DNA of 64,000 nt, taken from positions 1 to 64,000 of IMG/VR virus record IMGVR_UViG_3300021138_000021. One strand, written 5' to 3'. The translations under genes were made by a program, and so were the position numbers. The DNA is from a virus. The notes beneath the pieces were generated by a model. That model saw only the letters and a list, made by a program, of their open reading frames with translations, had not been told where the DNA came from and ran no database searches. Positions 18,759 to 29,131 of this stretch are shown one piece after another. The stretch's first letter is position 1. Each line of letters opens with the position of its first letter.

Positions 18759-20177
18759 TTAGTATCCTAAAATAAACTTGAATTGTTCGATTCCGTCATC
18801 GCTACGGGAAACTCCAACTCTGTTTTCTATGTATGTGATTAGCCCGGAGAAAGGTATCATTGTAGGTGTTGATTCTGAAAACAAAACTCTTGATGCTCCG
18901 GACGTTTGTCCAATAACAGATTGACCTATAACCGGTGTGCCATATGTATTTATGACTTGTAATAGATTGGATGAGCTATTGAAACTCAAAACTGTACCAG
19001 AAAACAACAAATTTCCATTGTTGTCTATTTGTTTTACTATCTCATCAGAAACATAAATGTTGCCTGCACCAGCAGAAAGTAAGAACTGTGTTGCAAGATT
19101 GTAGATAGAACCAGTCGCTGGGATTGCTCCTGTTGTACCAACTACTTGTGGATTAATGAGTAAACCAACTTGTCTATAAGTTACACCTGCGGTTGGAATA
19201 ACTCCATTTTCTGTACCATTAAATTCCACAGCAAACATGATATTTGAACAACCCAATTCAGAAATTGGATCATATGCATGGCCACCAACTGGTGATGTGG
19301 GTGCAATTGCGGTTACTGGTGTAGTATTGGTTGCAAGAAACTTCATGTTTGAAGATGTATATGCATTTACCACTACGTTAGCGTATGTGTAATTGTTTCC
19401 AGCATTAGTCACCACAATGTCTTTAATTACACCACCAACAATTTGTGATGATGTGATAGACCCGGTTGCACCTTGACCGTCACCTGTTACAGTAACAGTT
19501 ATAAATTGGTTGAGAGCATCGTAACCCGATCCTCCGTTTGTCACGTTAATGGCTTCAATGTCACCCCAACCAGCATTTGTTAAGTATGGTTGTGGAGTGT
19601 TTGCACCAACGGGAACAGGCATCCAAGTAGAGTCCATGAATCGATTTTTCAAGCCTGCATCGATAGTATACATGTATTTCCACTTATAAAGGTCTGTGCC
19701 CTGATAAATGTTGTTTGTGCCATAAGAACCTGGCTGAAAGAATGGTTCTGAAGTGGATAAGCCACCATTGTTATTTGCCAAACATTTGAAGACTTGGTCA
19801 AAACGATTCTTAACGTAGAAGTTATTCACTAAGAAGCCGTTGGCATCTTTTGCTTGTACACCGACATTATCTGCATACGCAAAATAGTTTGTATTATTGG
19901 CCCAATTGATACGTTGAATAACAGGACTCAAATTGCTTGAGTTAATCAACTTGGCAGCAAACATATTTTTGAAAACTTTCTTCAAATATGCTTGGTCATC
20001 TGTTGGTTGTGAGGGTGTTTCTACACCATTAATGACTGGCCAAGAATCTTCTTGACCCAAAAACGCATAAATTGAACCAATAGAACTTCCTTGCACTGTT
20101 GCAGAAGGAAGGTAATACTCAAGTTCAACTTGAGAAACTTTTGCGTATGAAGTGAGTTTGTTTAGATTGTATGCCAT
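18759..20177 (-). CDS. 8: Baseplate wedge subunit gp8
   Basis: 472 aa. It has the T4 gp8 layout. An N-terminal region (GQEDSWP...PPT-like segment) is followed by a central VFKCL...PFFQPG...YKWKYMYTIDAG block that parallels the YRCL...GYVWEYLFEIP block of T4 gp8. The C-terminal SGLITYIENRVGV parallels SGEMIYMENRPPI. It is larger than T4 gp8 (334 aa) because of inserted Gly-rich beta units (GGSGYDALNQFITVTVTGDG). gp8 dimers join the gp10-gp7-gp8-gp6-gp53-gp25 wedge, and genes for most of those partners lie next to it. Confidence 0.85.
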   Translation of the reverse strand: MAYNLNKLTSYAKVSQVELEYYLPSATVQGSSIGSIYAFLGQEDSWPVINGVETPSQPTDDQAYLKKVFKNMFAAKLINSSNLSPVIQRINWANNTNYFAYADNVGVQAKDANGFLVNNFYVKNRFDQVFKCLANNNGGLSTSEPFFQPGSYGTNNIYQGTDLYKWKYMYTIDAGLKNRFMDSTWMPVPVGANTPQPYLTNAGWGDIEAINVTNGGSGYDALNQFITVTVTGDGQGATGSITSSQIVGGVIKDIVVTNAGNNYTYANVVVNAYTSSNMKFLATNTTPVTAIAPTSPVGGHAYDPISELGCSNIMFAVEFNGTENGVIPTAGVTYRQVGLLINPQVVGTTGAIPATGSIYNLATQFLLSAGAGNIYVSDEIVKQIDNNGNLLFSGTVLSFNSSSNLLQVINTYGTPVIGQSVIGQTSGASRVLFSESTPTMIPFSGLITYIENRVGVSRSDDGIEQFKFILGY

Positions 20178-20187
20178 GATTTATTTA

Positions 20188-21879
20188 TTAGCTGTAGGAC
20201 ACTTGACAGTATGTATTTGCTTGGTCACCATCGATACTGAAATACTTAATGTACGCAGAATGTAGTGATGTCAGTGTAAATGATGTAGCACCAATAGTTG
20301 AATTATTAGCTAAACAACCGTGTGTGATTGTGTGATTTGAACCGCCGCCGGTATCTGTGTTTGTTATCCAAACTTCAACAATTTTACCTGCTTTAAATCC
20401 AGATAATGAAATTGTTGTTGTTGCATTAGTTTTAAAATAATATACTGAGTTATTTGCAATATCAATTGCCAAAGAAGTTGTGATACTAGACAATACGTTT
20501 GGTGTCAACACAAATCCTTTTTGCGGATTAACTTCACCGGTAAATGCCACATCTGTTGCATTAAATGTTGCAATCTGGTTCAATGTATTTGTGCCGGCAA
20601 TCATATTGAAAAATTGAATCTGAGAGCCTCTAGCAGAATCTGTGTAATTTTCAATAGCAACAACATCAATACGACCTACACCTAAGGGTGCAAAGCCTGT
20701 TGTTCCGTAACCGTTACCTGAAAATCTTGCTAAAACGTCACCAGTTTGAACCGCAGATGGATAAGCAACATTACCTCTAGCAGAACGTCCAGCATATACA
20801 ACATAAGTGTTTGCACCATACGAATCAGTAACAATACGAGAAGAAACGTTTTGCTTACCCGAAATATGGATCATGTAACCATCTTGTGATGGTACTGCTA
20901 CGTTTGGTGTTGCTGTAATTGTAAGTGCCGCTTGTGTTGCGGAGAAACTGGTGTTAGTCAATACAACCTGAGCGTTCATGTTAACGATACCAGCAACGTT
21001 CAATGTACCTGTAATGTTGGCAGTGCCGTTTGCTGTGGTTGTTCCATTAACAATCAGGTTGCCTGTAGTTATTGCACCGGTAGTTGATTGAATTCCTGAA
21101 GCGATAACGTTACCTGTGACAGTCAAATCACCAGCAAAAGTACCTGTTGTGTTTGCAAGTGCATTGTTTGCTTTGTTAAATGCCGCTTGGATGCTGGTGT
21201 TTTGTGTTAGGTCAACCTGTGCTTGTGTCGCAATGTTGTTTGCATTCGTGTTAGCAGATGCAAATGCAGCCTGTGAATAAGCTAATGGAGCGGCCGCAGT
21301 GGCCTGTGTTGTGTTATCACCAAAAACAATATATGATTGTGTGTTTAATGACAATCCATTTGCAGTAATCTTGGCTGAAATGTTGTTTGAATATTGGCCA
21401 CCAACCGCAAACACAACGTTTGTTCCTGGATTTGCAGTACCTAATACTAAATTACCTGTTGGTCCAGTGCCTGGTCCATCTACAATCAGATAACCATCGT
21501 ATGGGAATTGTGATGTTTGGCCTAATGGTACTGGATTCCAAATAGAATTGTTTATGCCAAGATCAATATAACCACCACTGTCAGTTCCGTTGTCGGCTGT
21601 CAACACCATATCTGATGCACCGTTCGGATTGAAGTTCTGCACATTAATCTGAATAAAATTTGGATTGCTGTTGGAGAATTGTGCAACAGTATTTTGTAAC
21701 AATACTGGATTTGTTCCAACATTCAACACTTCATTTGAAAACAATCCTTGTGCCAATGTATGTGCAGTAAATTGACCGGTAACTCCTGAAGGAACATCCA
21801 CACCAGCAAATAAAGTATTTGCGGTGTTTGAGTTAATTGTTGAAATGATTGGAAGTTGCGAAATCTTTATTTGTGACAT
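20188..21879 (-). CDS. Tail fibre-like protein between gp7 and gp8
   Basis: 563 aa. The N-terminus (SQIKISQLP...NTANTLFAGVD) is a phage fibre-type leader. There is an AN-rich heptad region near residues 195-245 and a beta shaft of NLIVNGTTTANGTANITG-type units. The C-terminal domain (about 470-563) is beta-rich, containing GFKAGKIVEVWITNTDTGG. The location inside the wedge operon suggests a fibre or wedge-attached spike. No closer assignment is possible. Confidence 0.8.
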   Translation of the reverse strand: MSQIKISQLPIISTINSNTANTLFAGVDVPSGVTGQFTAHTLAQGLFSNEVLNVGTNPVLLQNTVAQFSNSNPNFIQINVQNFNPNGASDMVLTADNGTDSGGYIDLGINNSIWNPVPLGQTSQFPYDGYLIVDGPGTGPTGNLVLGTANPGTNVVFAVGGQYSNNISAKITANGLSLNTQSYIVFGDNTTQATAAAPLAYSQAAFASANTNANNIATQAQVDLTQNTSIQAAFNKANNALANTTGTFAGDLTVTGNVIASGIQSTTGAITTGNLIVNGTTTANGTANITGTLNVAGIVNMNAQVVLTNTSFSATQAALTITATPNVAVPSQDGYMIHISGKQNVSSRIVTDSYGANTYVVYAGRSARGNVAYPSAVQTGDVLARFSGNGYGTTGFAPLGVGRIDVVAIENYTDSARGSQIQFFNMIAGTNTLNQIATFNATDVAFTGEVNPQKGFVLTPNVLSSITTSLAIDIANNSVYYFKTNATTTISLSGFKAGKIVEVWITNTDTGGGSNHTITHGCLANNSTIGATSFTLTSLHSAYIKYFSIDGDQANTYCQVSYS

Positions 21880-21882
21880 TTT

Positions 21883-24800
21883 TTATCCTATTAGAAGGGT
21901 GTTTCCGTCTTCTGTTATTAATACTTGTCCATTTTCTGTTGTCAATTCCAAATAATATTGTGTTCCGACTGGACCAAAAATCTGAATGTTGTCATATAAT
22001 GAAGTGAAAGTTCTTCCAATTGAAATTAAACCGTTTGCGCCGCTTGTTAATGGGCCGCTCAATACGACAACACTCTCTGCAACGTTTGATGATGCCGCTA
22101 TGGAAGTTACTGTCTGAGAACTTCCATTAACGTAAAGTGTATCTCCAACACGAATAACATCAGCAATCTTCAAATCTGTATTGCTATAGTCGCCGTTATT
22201 AACAATGTCATAATTTCCAGTCAATGTTGATATATTTATGACATAATTGTTGCCTGCCTGAGCATAACCTGTAGCAACGTTTGCAAAATAAGTCCAAACG
22301 TTGTCTTGAACTGTAACGTTGTTACCATCAACTGCTGTAACCAAAGAACTAATGACGTCAGTAAATCCGCTACCATATGTGAAACTTATAGTTGAACTGT
22401 TTGCAACAAAGATGTTTGCTAGGTTTGCACCTAATAAGTTTGTGAAACTGATAATGTTGTTACTTGGACTTGCAAATGTACCTGCTGTAATCTGTGCTGT
22501 TATACCTGAATTTGTGTAGTATGAAACAGGTTCACCACTAAACAACGCATCTTCCGTATAGAAGTTCATAGCATTGTTAGACTCCATTGCAATTCTACCA
22601 AGAACTTGCATACCTGTTGGATGTAGCAAGTTCAACAATACATCACGATACTTTTCAATTTCTTTGGATAATGTCAGTTGATATGTGAAATTGTTGTAAA
22701 TCTTACTTTGTAGAACATCATAAGAGCTTGGTTGGCCAGATGAATCTAAATATTGTCCTTGTCCAATCACAAGACCATCTAAGAATTTGGAGTTTGCTTT
22801 TGCGTGGCCATCACCATACGTGATAACACCATTAGCCGAATCAAAACGGCTATTGTTTGCTGAGTTATCGAATGTAGTGTTGTGTATTGTTGTGTAACCG
22901 CTAACCAAATTCATTGAAGCATTCTTAGAATCAATCTTCAAAGGAACAATAATACCTGCTGTATTCTGCTTAGGTATTGAGTTATAGTTGAACACACGCA
23001 TCTGATAGATTGTGTTTGCAGGATTTGCATTAGGTTGTAATACAAACAACGAATCGACAGTTGCAATATATGATGCAACGTTAATGTTTGCACCCTGATA
23101 GATTTTATCTCCAGCCGCAGGCAACAATGTAAGGTTGACGTTGGAAACAATTAAGTCCTGTACTACCAATGATACATTAGGTGCGGCAATATAGTCTTCG
23201 CCGTTATCTACCACGTTAATTGTTGTGATAGAACCAACTCGGTTTGAAACTTGAGTGAATGTTGCTCCAGTCCCCAGATAACCAGGAACATACATCGATG
23301 TGTTTGCTTTGTAGAAATTTCTATTGGTGAAATTTGTAGAAGCGTTAGATGTTAGGTATAATGTATTTGAGTTTGCAACAGAACTAACTAGACCAATAAT
23401 CACATTTGAGTTTGAAACCAGGTAAGAACCAGCTTTAACTTGTGTTACAAAATCTGTTCCGGTGCCTGTAACTTTTGTACTTGTGTTGGTTGTAGTAACG
23501 TTACCTGATGCAAGGTTTGCGACTGCTACAGTCGGTAAACCATTAATGTAACCAAGGCCACCAATTGGATAATTTCCTGATGGGTCTGCTTTGTATGCTA
23601 CTGTTTGAATTGTACCATTCGCATTAACCATTGTGACGTTAGCGTAAGCACCAAAACCTGAACCGCCAATCAGAAGAATTGTATCACCGTTTGAAAAGTT
23701 TCGGCCACCATCCACAATTTTGATTGGTGCAAGAATACCCAAGTTTGCAAGATTTGTCTGTGTATATGCGTCCGTTGTATATTCAGATATGGCTTGAACA
23801 GTAGGTTGTTGGTTCAAACCACCACCCTGATTTTGTACAACAATTGATGAAATTGGATATGTTGCAAAACCACCAAACGTAAACGCATTAGCCAGTGTGG
23901 TGTTTGCGTTTGCATTTAAGTTGTTTGCAAATTGGTAGCTCTGTTGAGTCCAAAGGTGTGTTGCTGAATTGTAAGTGTTTGCACCAGAACTTGTGGCAAT
24001 GTTACCGATATAATGATATTGTTTTAACTGGATACTATCCAGTGGAATCATACTGACATTGGCCTGTCCATTAGGATCCAATGCACCTACAGTAGCAATC
24101 GGTGTCTGTGGTGAATCACCAATCAAATTTGTGAATAGTATTTGTGTGTTTGCTCCACCAATAAGAGTATTGGATGGAGAAAGTGTATACCCGTAACCTT
24201 CAGTGTCAACTGTAATACGCTGAATCGAACCTGATGTAACTGTGCCAACTTCTGCTGTTGCACCTATAGGAAAAGCAACGTTTGGATTTAAACCTCCATA
24301 GACAACAACTGGATCGTTGGTTTGATAGGTTAAACCTCTATTGTTTGGATCAATATTGATTTGACTGATCTGTCCAACAATAAGTGCAGTAAGAGTTTCT
24401 GCATTTAATGTACCTTTGGGTACAATTTGACCATTCAAAAAGTAAACCGGTTGGTTTCTGTTATCAACCACCGTAACAGTTTCACCCGATTGAAACAAAC
24501 GTTCAATATTGGAGATAAAAACTTCTGTTTTAAGACCATCAAAAATTGCATTTTCAACTGTTGCAATAGACTTTGATAAGTTACCAAACAGTCTTAAATT
24601 GTTTATTATTAAGAAGTTTGGATCATCCGTAGCAAGTTTTAGACTTTTAGGTACATACCACTTACCTGCTGACGCTTTAAGAACAACATCTTTGGTATAA
24701 AAGAAGTCTACATCAGAGTTGTATAATACACGAAATAAAAACTGATAAGATGCTGGCGTACCTTTGTTTTGATACAACTGCTTTGCAATTTTGATTGCTT

Positions 24801-25062
24801 TTGTTTTGTCTGCCAGTATATCCTGTGGAAAATACGACATGAAATCGTTAACAAAATAATGTAAGAACTGTTCTGTGGTTGTATCCACATCCATATAGTT
24901 CAATAAATTCTTTGTAACATCTAATGTGTTGCCATTTTGTTCCATCCATTCATAGTATGCTTGAAGGAATAGAACAAAATTTGCGTAGTTAGGATCATCC
25001 CGGATGAACTCAGGGAGTTGGTACGGAACCAGTAACGATGTTTTCTGATTGCTCTGTATCAT
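21883..25062 (-). CDS. 7: Baseplate wedge subunit gp7
   Basis: 1059 aa, close to T4 gp7 (1032 aa). Residues about 11-130 contain FLQAYYEWMEQ and NKGTPASYQFLFRVLYNSDV, which match the FCEAYIQYL and TKGIEASYKFLFKVLYNEEV segments found near the C-terminus of T4 gp7. Further on, LLHPTGMQVLGRI parallels the T4 FVHPVGFGF segment. Compared with T4 the conserved core lies at the N-terminus, with a long beta-rich insertion in between, so the domain order differs. It acts in the wedge with gp6, gp8, gp25 and gp53. Confidence 0.85.
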   Translation of the reverse strand: MIQSNQKTSLLVPYQLPEFIRDDPNYANFVLFLQAYYEWMEQNGNTLDVTKNLLNYMDVDTTTEQFLHYFVNDFMSYFPQDILADKTKAIKIAKQLYQNKGTPASYQFLFRVLYNSDVDFFYTKDVVLKASAGKWYVPKSLKLATDDPNFLIINNLRLFGNLSKSIATVENAIFDGLKTEVFISNIERLFQSGETVTVVDNRNQPVYFLNGQIVPKGTLNAETLTALIVGQISQINIDPNNRGLTYQTNDPVVVYGGLNPNVAFPIGATAEVGTVTSGSIQRITVDTEGYGYTLSPSNTLIGGANTQILFTNLIGDSPQTPIATVGALDPNGQANVSMIPLDSIQLKQYHYIGNIATSSGANTYNSATHLWTQQSYQFANNLNANANTTLANAFTFGGFATYPISSIVVQNQGGGLNQQPTVQAISEYTTDAYTQTNLANLGILAPIKIVDGGRNFSNGDTILLIGGSGFGAYANVTMVNANGTIQTVAYKADPSGNYPIGGLGYINGLPTVAVANLASGNVTTTNTSTKVTGTGTDFVTQVKAGSYLVSNSNVIIGLVSSVANSNTLYLTSNASTNFTNRNFYKANTSMYVPGYLGTGATFTQVSNRVGSITTINVVDNGEDYIAAPNVSLVVQDLIVSNVNLTLLPAAGDKIYQGANINVASYIATVDSLFVLQPNANPANTIYQMRVFNYNSIPKQNTAGIIVPLKIDSKNASMNLVSGYTTIHNTTFDNSANNSRFDSANGVITYGDGHAKANSKFLDGLVIGQGQYLDSSGQPSSYDVLQSKIYNNFTYQLTLSKEIEKYRDVLLNLLHPTGMQVLGRIAMESNNAMNFYTEDALFSGEPVSYYTNSGITAQITAGTFASPSNNIISFTNLLGANLANIFVANSSTISFTYGSGFTDVISSLVTAVDGNNVTVQDNVWTYFANVATGYAQAGNNYVINISTLTGNYDIVNNGDYSNTDLKIADVIRVGDTLYVNGSSQTVTSIAASSNVAESVVVLSGPLTSGANGLISIGRTFTSLYDNIQIFGPVGTQYYLELTTENGQVLITEDGNTLLIG

Positions 25063-25065
25063 TTA

Positions 25066-27147
25066 TTAACTTCTTTTTGCATTAACCGTTACTGCTACAG
25101 CACTTGGATCATATGGATCGATAGTGATGATCTTGTTGTATGTTGAAGAAATGATGTTTGTTGTTGGCTGTACAGAAAGTGCCAGTTCACCCAATGGATT
25201 ATTCACATCAATTGGATTAAAATTATTCAATGTAACAATTCCATTTATGTAGTCAACTGTTCCAGCATTATTATTAACTGTAACTTGTCCTTTGACAGGA
25301 TCGTTATAATAAGTCTTCAAAGTTCCATATTGGTTGAACAATACAACTTCTAATTGAGCACCTTGGCCTGTAGTATCACCAATGGCAGGCGTAACTGTTG
25401 CTACTGCACCAGAATAGCCTGTTCCACCATTCGTTACAGTGACACTCGTTACACGACCATTCACAAGTACGGCTGTTGCAGTTGCACCAGTTCCATCACC
25501 TGTAATCGTTATTGTTGGTGTTGCTGAGTAACTATAGCCAGTATTGACAACAGAAATTGAAGAAACGTTGCTTGTGAAAACAGGAATTTCTTCAAAGTAT
25601 ACATTAAGTAGTGTATTTGTTGGATTTGCTGGGTCTGTTGTTGTGAAACCAGGATAACTTGTTATACCTGAACCAAATGTTCCTCGTTTCAATGGAACAT
25701 TATAATTTAATGTATATGTTGTTGGAGTACCAAGTGTTGGGTAAAACTTCTTTTGTAAATTAACTGTAAATTCTGAAGATATGATTGACCTATCGGACGA
25801 ATTGATAGCACTCAACAGATCATAAGAACTGAAAGTAGAGTTGAATGTGTTCAAGTTTGTTGAAGAATAATTGTATATTGCGTTCTGTATTGTTGTTTGC
25901 AATGAACTAGAAGTCAAGGTTGTCATTGAAGGTGTATACAACACATTTGCGGTTATTTGCATGTATGTGTAATCGGGATCAACAATAATTGGCTCAACAG
26001 TCATAACGCTGATTGGTTTAATGACTTCACTAATCAATAATTGTTTCTGTGTTGGTGTCAAACTATAACCACCAGTTGGTTTCAATGCAATATACACTTG
26101 GCCATATACAGGAGGATTGTTTTCTTCACCACCCCAAACCGATACAGCATCAAACTGGACACCAATATTATTTTGCTGAATGATGTTGATATAATCGTTC
26201 TTGCTGACTGCACGGCCTTGTGAAGCAAACGCTTTTGGAGCCTGGAATTTGATAGAATCGATTGATTCTTTATCTTTACCTTGAGTAGCCGCTTGATAAG
26301 TTGTTACTGTTGGTTGATTTGGATTGCCTAAATTGTCCATCAATTGGAAACTATCTGCTAAACCACCAGCAGTTCCTTTTGTGGAGATGTAATTGACAAT
26401 AACAATGTTACCATCAGACAACTGTTGGCCCAATACGCCGTCACCAAAATAGATTTGGTAGTTGCCATCGACAGCCTCTTGTAAGAAATATACGGTATCT
26501 GTTGGTGTTAAGCTCAAATAGTCTGTGGTAGGACTAAAGATTTGATATGATGAGTTTGACGATGATTGTTGGACTCTAACAACCAAAGTTGATGTATCGA
26601 TACCAGCATCAGGTATCTCAAACAAATATTGAGGATTTGATGTTGAATCTACAGTATAGGTGTAAGTTGCAACAGTACCTTGCTTTAGCTCCACACCCGC
26701 AAATGTGGCAGTATTTGCTGTAACACCTACAGTATATGTGTCTGTTGTCACATATGGATAGTGTGTACCATCAGGCATAACACCTGAAATAAAGTTTGTA
26801 TACTTTGGAATAGTAAAGTTTGTGGTTGTAATTCCACTGAAAGAAAGATTGATCTGTGCAACAGGAGCCACAGCAGATTGTGGCACATAGTTCATTAGCT
26901 TTGCATGTGACACAACCGAAGAACGTTGTATTGCTGAGTCTAAGAACATCTCATTTGCAACCATGTTCAAATAATAAGCATTGTATTGCGTATTATAGGT
27001 CAATACATCCAACAGAGTGGACATTGCAGAACCTGAAAAGTTATAGTCTTTAAAGGTGTCCTGTGATTGCAAATAACTTATGAAATTTTTCTTGATGTCA
27101 CCAAAATCTAAATTAGCAACTTGAATATTTGTATTAGAGTTGGACAT
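25066..27147 (-). CDS. 6: Baseplate wedge subunit gp6 (baseplate J-like)
   Basis: 693 aa (T4 gp6 is 660 aa). The N-terminal region is typical of gp6/baseplate J-like proteins: [16 protein letters not shown], then [33 protein letters not shown]. The centre has [15 protein letters not shown] and the J-type [14 protein letters not shown] segment. A Gly-rich beta insertion ([17 protein letters not shown]) lies near residues 545-585. gp6 forms the iris-like ring that drives baseplate opening. The ATG overlaps the end of an upstream homing endonuclease gene by 14 bp. Confidence 0.93.
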   Translation of the reverse strand: MSNSNTNIQVANLDFGDIKKNFISYLQSQDTFKDYNFSGSAMSTLLDVLTYNTQYNAYYLNMVANEMFLDSAIQRSSVVSHAKLMNYVPQSAVAPVAQINLSFSGITTTNFTIPKYTNFISGVMPDGTHYPYVTTDTYTVGVTANTATFAGVELKQGTVATYTYTVDSTSNPQYLFEIPDAGIDTSTLVVRVQQSSSNSSYQIFSPTTDYLSLTPTDTVYFLQEAVDGNYQIYFGDGVLGQQLSDGNIVIVNYISTKGTAGGLADSFQLMDNLGNPNQPTVTTYQAATQGKDKESIDSIKFQAPKAFASQGRAVSKNDYINIIQQNNIGVQFDAVSVWGGEENNPPVYGQVYIALKPTGGYSLTPTQKQLLISEVIKPISVMTVEPIIVDPDYTYMQITANVLYTPSMTTLTSSSLQTTIQNAIYNYSSTNLNTFNSTFSSYDLLSAINSSDRSIISSEFTVNLQKKFYPTLGTPTTYTLNYNVPLKRGTFGSGITSYPGFTTTDPANPTNTLLNVYFEEIPVFTSNVSSISVVNTGYSYSATPTITITGDGTGATATAVLVNGRVTSVTVTNGGTGYSGAVATVTPAIGDTTGQGAQLEVVLFNQYGTLKTYYNDPVKGQVTVNNNAGTVDYINGIVTLNNFNPIDVNNPLGELALSVQPTTNIISSTYNKIITIDPYDPSAVAVTVNAKRS

Positions 27148-27751
27148 TTTGGAGCACCTGTTCTTTTCTGTTTTTCCACCAAAGTTTCATACGTTCTTGG
27201 TGAGCTTTTTGACGATTTGTGTCTGTTTTATATTTTTCTTGACTTATTTTTCCTGCACGACCCGCAAGTTCACTCACATCATCACGCATTTTTCTTTTTT
27301 TTGATTGTTTTTCTCTTGTTTCAATACGTGTTTTTTGACCGTGATTCCAAGAAATTTTTCCATAAAAATGGCTATTCTCTCCACTATTTGATTTGCCAAT
27401 TTTTTCTTTAGTTTCTAATGTGTGTGATAAACCGGTTCTAGATTTATTTCCTGTGGTTTTAAGACTTATTTTTTCTTTGGTTTCTGATGATGGATTAATC
27501 AAACCTTCACCACCATCTGTCAGATTTCTCAATATACCGGTATTATTATCTTTACGTCCATACCACCTTATGTAGAATCTCTCCAAAGCTAGAGCACCAA
27601 GCTCGGTTAGTTTTTTTTCCATTATAATAATTCTTGATAGGTCTTTTGGTAATTTTACATTATGGTCTTTGTTCCAAGCTCTCCGACCTTTACCTTTTCC
27701 TATGTAATAAGGAGACCCATCTTCTCTAAGATATGCATATATGTAATACAT
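27134..27751 (-). CDS. GIY-YIG homing endonuclease inserted between gp25 and gp6
   Basis: 205 aa. The GIY-YIG core is at residues about 2-70: YYIYAYLR, then [14 protein letters not shown], and the helix [15 protein letters not shown] carrying the expected catalytic Glu. Next come NUMOD3-like helices ([33 protein letters not shown]) and a basic C-terminus for DNA binding. It is co-directional with the baseplate operon. Its ATG overlaps the gp25 stop (TAATG) and its end overlaps the gp6 start, so it probably relies on translational coupling. Unlike the four antiparallel endonuclease genes it has no TATAAATA leader. It is a close relative of the products at 41273-41956 and 56793-57389. Confidence 0.92.
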   Translation of the reverse strand: MYYIYAYLREDGSPYYIGKGKGRRAWNKDHNVKLPKDLSRIIIMEKKLTELGALALERFYIRWYGRKDNNTGILRNLTDGGEGLINPSSETKEKISLKTTGNKSRTGLSHTLETKEKIGKSNSGENSHFYGKISWNHGQKTRIETREKQSKKRKMRDDVSELAGRAGKISQEKYKTDTNRQKAHQERMKLWWKNRKEQVLQNVQL

Positions 27752-28143
27752 TATCTGGACCTCTGTAGAATTAAATTAACCGCTGTAGGTGATGTGTTAT
27801 TACCAATGTAGAAAGATAAATCAATCAAAAATGTATTGCCGTCTGTGTTTGGATTTACAGTCAAAGAGTTGATTTGCACCCTTGGCTCATAGTTGGTGAT
27901 GACATTTCGTATTTCTGTTTCTAAAATACCTGCTGTCAGGCTTGTGGTCGGTTCAAACAAAATAGCATTGATGTTTGAACCAAGGTTTGGTTGAAATGGT
28001 CTATCATAGAAGTTTGTCAATAGCAAATTTCTTACTGATGCAATCACCGACTGGTCATCATAACGCAAAGCAATATCCCCCGAAACCGGCACACGGTTAA
28101 AGGTTAAGTCGATGTCTGCGTAGATTCTGTTTAATTTTGCCAT
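27751..28143 (-). CDS. 25: Baseplate wedge subunit gp25
   Basis: 130 aa (T4 gp25 is 132 aa). It is a GPW/gp25 family protein with the conserved EPR motif at residues 86-88 ([10 protein letters not shown]), preceded by [21 protein letters not shown]. The family forms the sheath-initiating part of the wedge core with gp6 and gp53. It lies directly downstream of gp5 in the operon. The next gene, an endonuclease, starts on its stop codon. Confidence 0.95.
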   Translation of the reverse strand: MAKLNRIYADIDLTFNRVPVSGDIALRYDDQSVIASVRNLLLTNFYDRPFQPNLGSNINAILFEPTTSLTAGILETEIRNVITNYEPRVQINSLTVNPNTDGNTFLIDLSFYIGNNTSPTAVNLILQRSR

Positions 28144-28150
28144 CTTCTAT

Positions 28151-29131
28151 TTATCTTGGTTTGCCAGTAGTATCGGTGCCAACTTTTACTCCTGTGTGTA
28201 TGTGATTATCAAGACTGATGCCACTTCCTACCACATCACCTGTTGCATTAATAGAACCAGTAACTGTAACATCTCCGGCAACATTTAAGTTTCCAGTTAA
28301 ATCGAATTCGGATGCTTTTGCTATAACTTTTCCTGTAGTATTTAAGGTAACATTTCCATTTACAGTCAAATTGCAATTCCCAGAAATACTAACGAAGTTT
28401 GTTCCTGCCACAATTTCATAGTTATCAGCAACAATCTTTGTCACTTTTGATCCATCTGGATGAATTTCAGTGAAAGTACCCATTCTATGCGCCAAATGTA
28501 TTCTTTCAGCACCTTTGGTGTCATCCATCTCAAACACATGTCCAGATTCAGTTTCGGTTACTTGGTTGTATGGTTGAACTGCCGCATATGCTGACTTTGG
28601 TTGTGACCAGGATGATCCATCCGCAGTGTTCACATTGGTGGTGAGGTCTGCATCTTCTCTAGCGATAATTGTTTCTTGGATCTTTTCGTTTCGGTATAAA
28701 CGGCTGGTTGTCGGTTCATTTAATAAATTTGGATACAAACTTGCCGTTCCACCAAAAGGTACAGGTGCTTTAGCTAATTGTTCTGGTGTCCTTGGGTCTG
28801 AAAAGCCAGCTCCTTGAATTGGTCCAGTAACTGGAATGCCAGGAATAACACCAAAATAGAAAGGAAATTGGCCTGATTCTGAGTCCATAAACAAGCCGAC
28901 AACATAATCACCTTCTCTTGGTGTTTTATGTGTTTGTGTTGTGTTACCGGACAGAATTGGTGCAACCCAAGGTAAATCTTCACAAGGAATTAGTTGTTTA
29001 TTGTCTGTATGCCAACCAAAAATTCTAATTTGGCATCTACCTAATTTTAATGGATCTATGCGATTTTCAACCACACCCATCCACCAAACACAACCATTTA
29101 AACCGGCAAAGTTATTAACCATTTTTGTCAT
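28151..29131 (-). CDS. 5: Baseplate central spike gp5-like, without lysozyme domain
   Basis: 326 aa against 575 in T4 gp5. The N-terminal OB-fold (about 1-110) is recognisable from NRIDPLKLGRCQIRIFGWH, LPWVAPIL and GDYVVGLFMDSESGQFPFYFGV. The C-terminal part is a short beta-helix with repeats (LTVNGNVTLNTTG, LTGNLNVAGDVTVTGSINATG) that ends in a tip with His310-x-His312. Such an HxH pair binds iron at the apex of P2 gpV-like spikes. The lysozyme domain of T4 gp5 is absent. A muralytic domain is instead seen in the 474-aa tail protein at 36195. The ATG overlaps the stop of the gp27-like gene. Confidence 0.9.
   Translation of the reverse strand: MTKMVNNFAGLNGCVWWMGVVENRIDPLKLGRCQIRIFGWHTDNKQLIPCEDLPWVAPILSGNTTQTHKTPREGDYVVGLFMDSESGQFPFYFGVIPGIPVTGPIQGAGFSDPRTPEQLAKAPVPFGGTASLYPNLLNEPTTSRLYRNEKIQETIIAREDADLTTNVNTADGSSWSQPKSAYAAVQPYNQVTETESGHVFEMDDTKGAERIHLAHRMGTFTEIHPDGSKVTKIVADNYEIVAGTNFVSISGNCNLTVNGNVTLNTTGKVIAKASEFDLTGNLNVAGDVTVTGSINATGDVVGSGISLDNHIHTGVKVGTDTTGKPR

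Noticed and set aside
20182-20189. AATAAATA as a late promoter for gp8
   Set aside because: It is only 5 bp from the ATG, so a transcript would begin inside the gene. It is more likely a by-product of the TAATAAAT junction.
28148-28155. GATAAATA as a late promoter for gp25
   Set aside because: Too close to the ATG (5 bp) and overlapping the gp5 stop.
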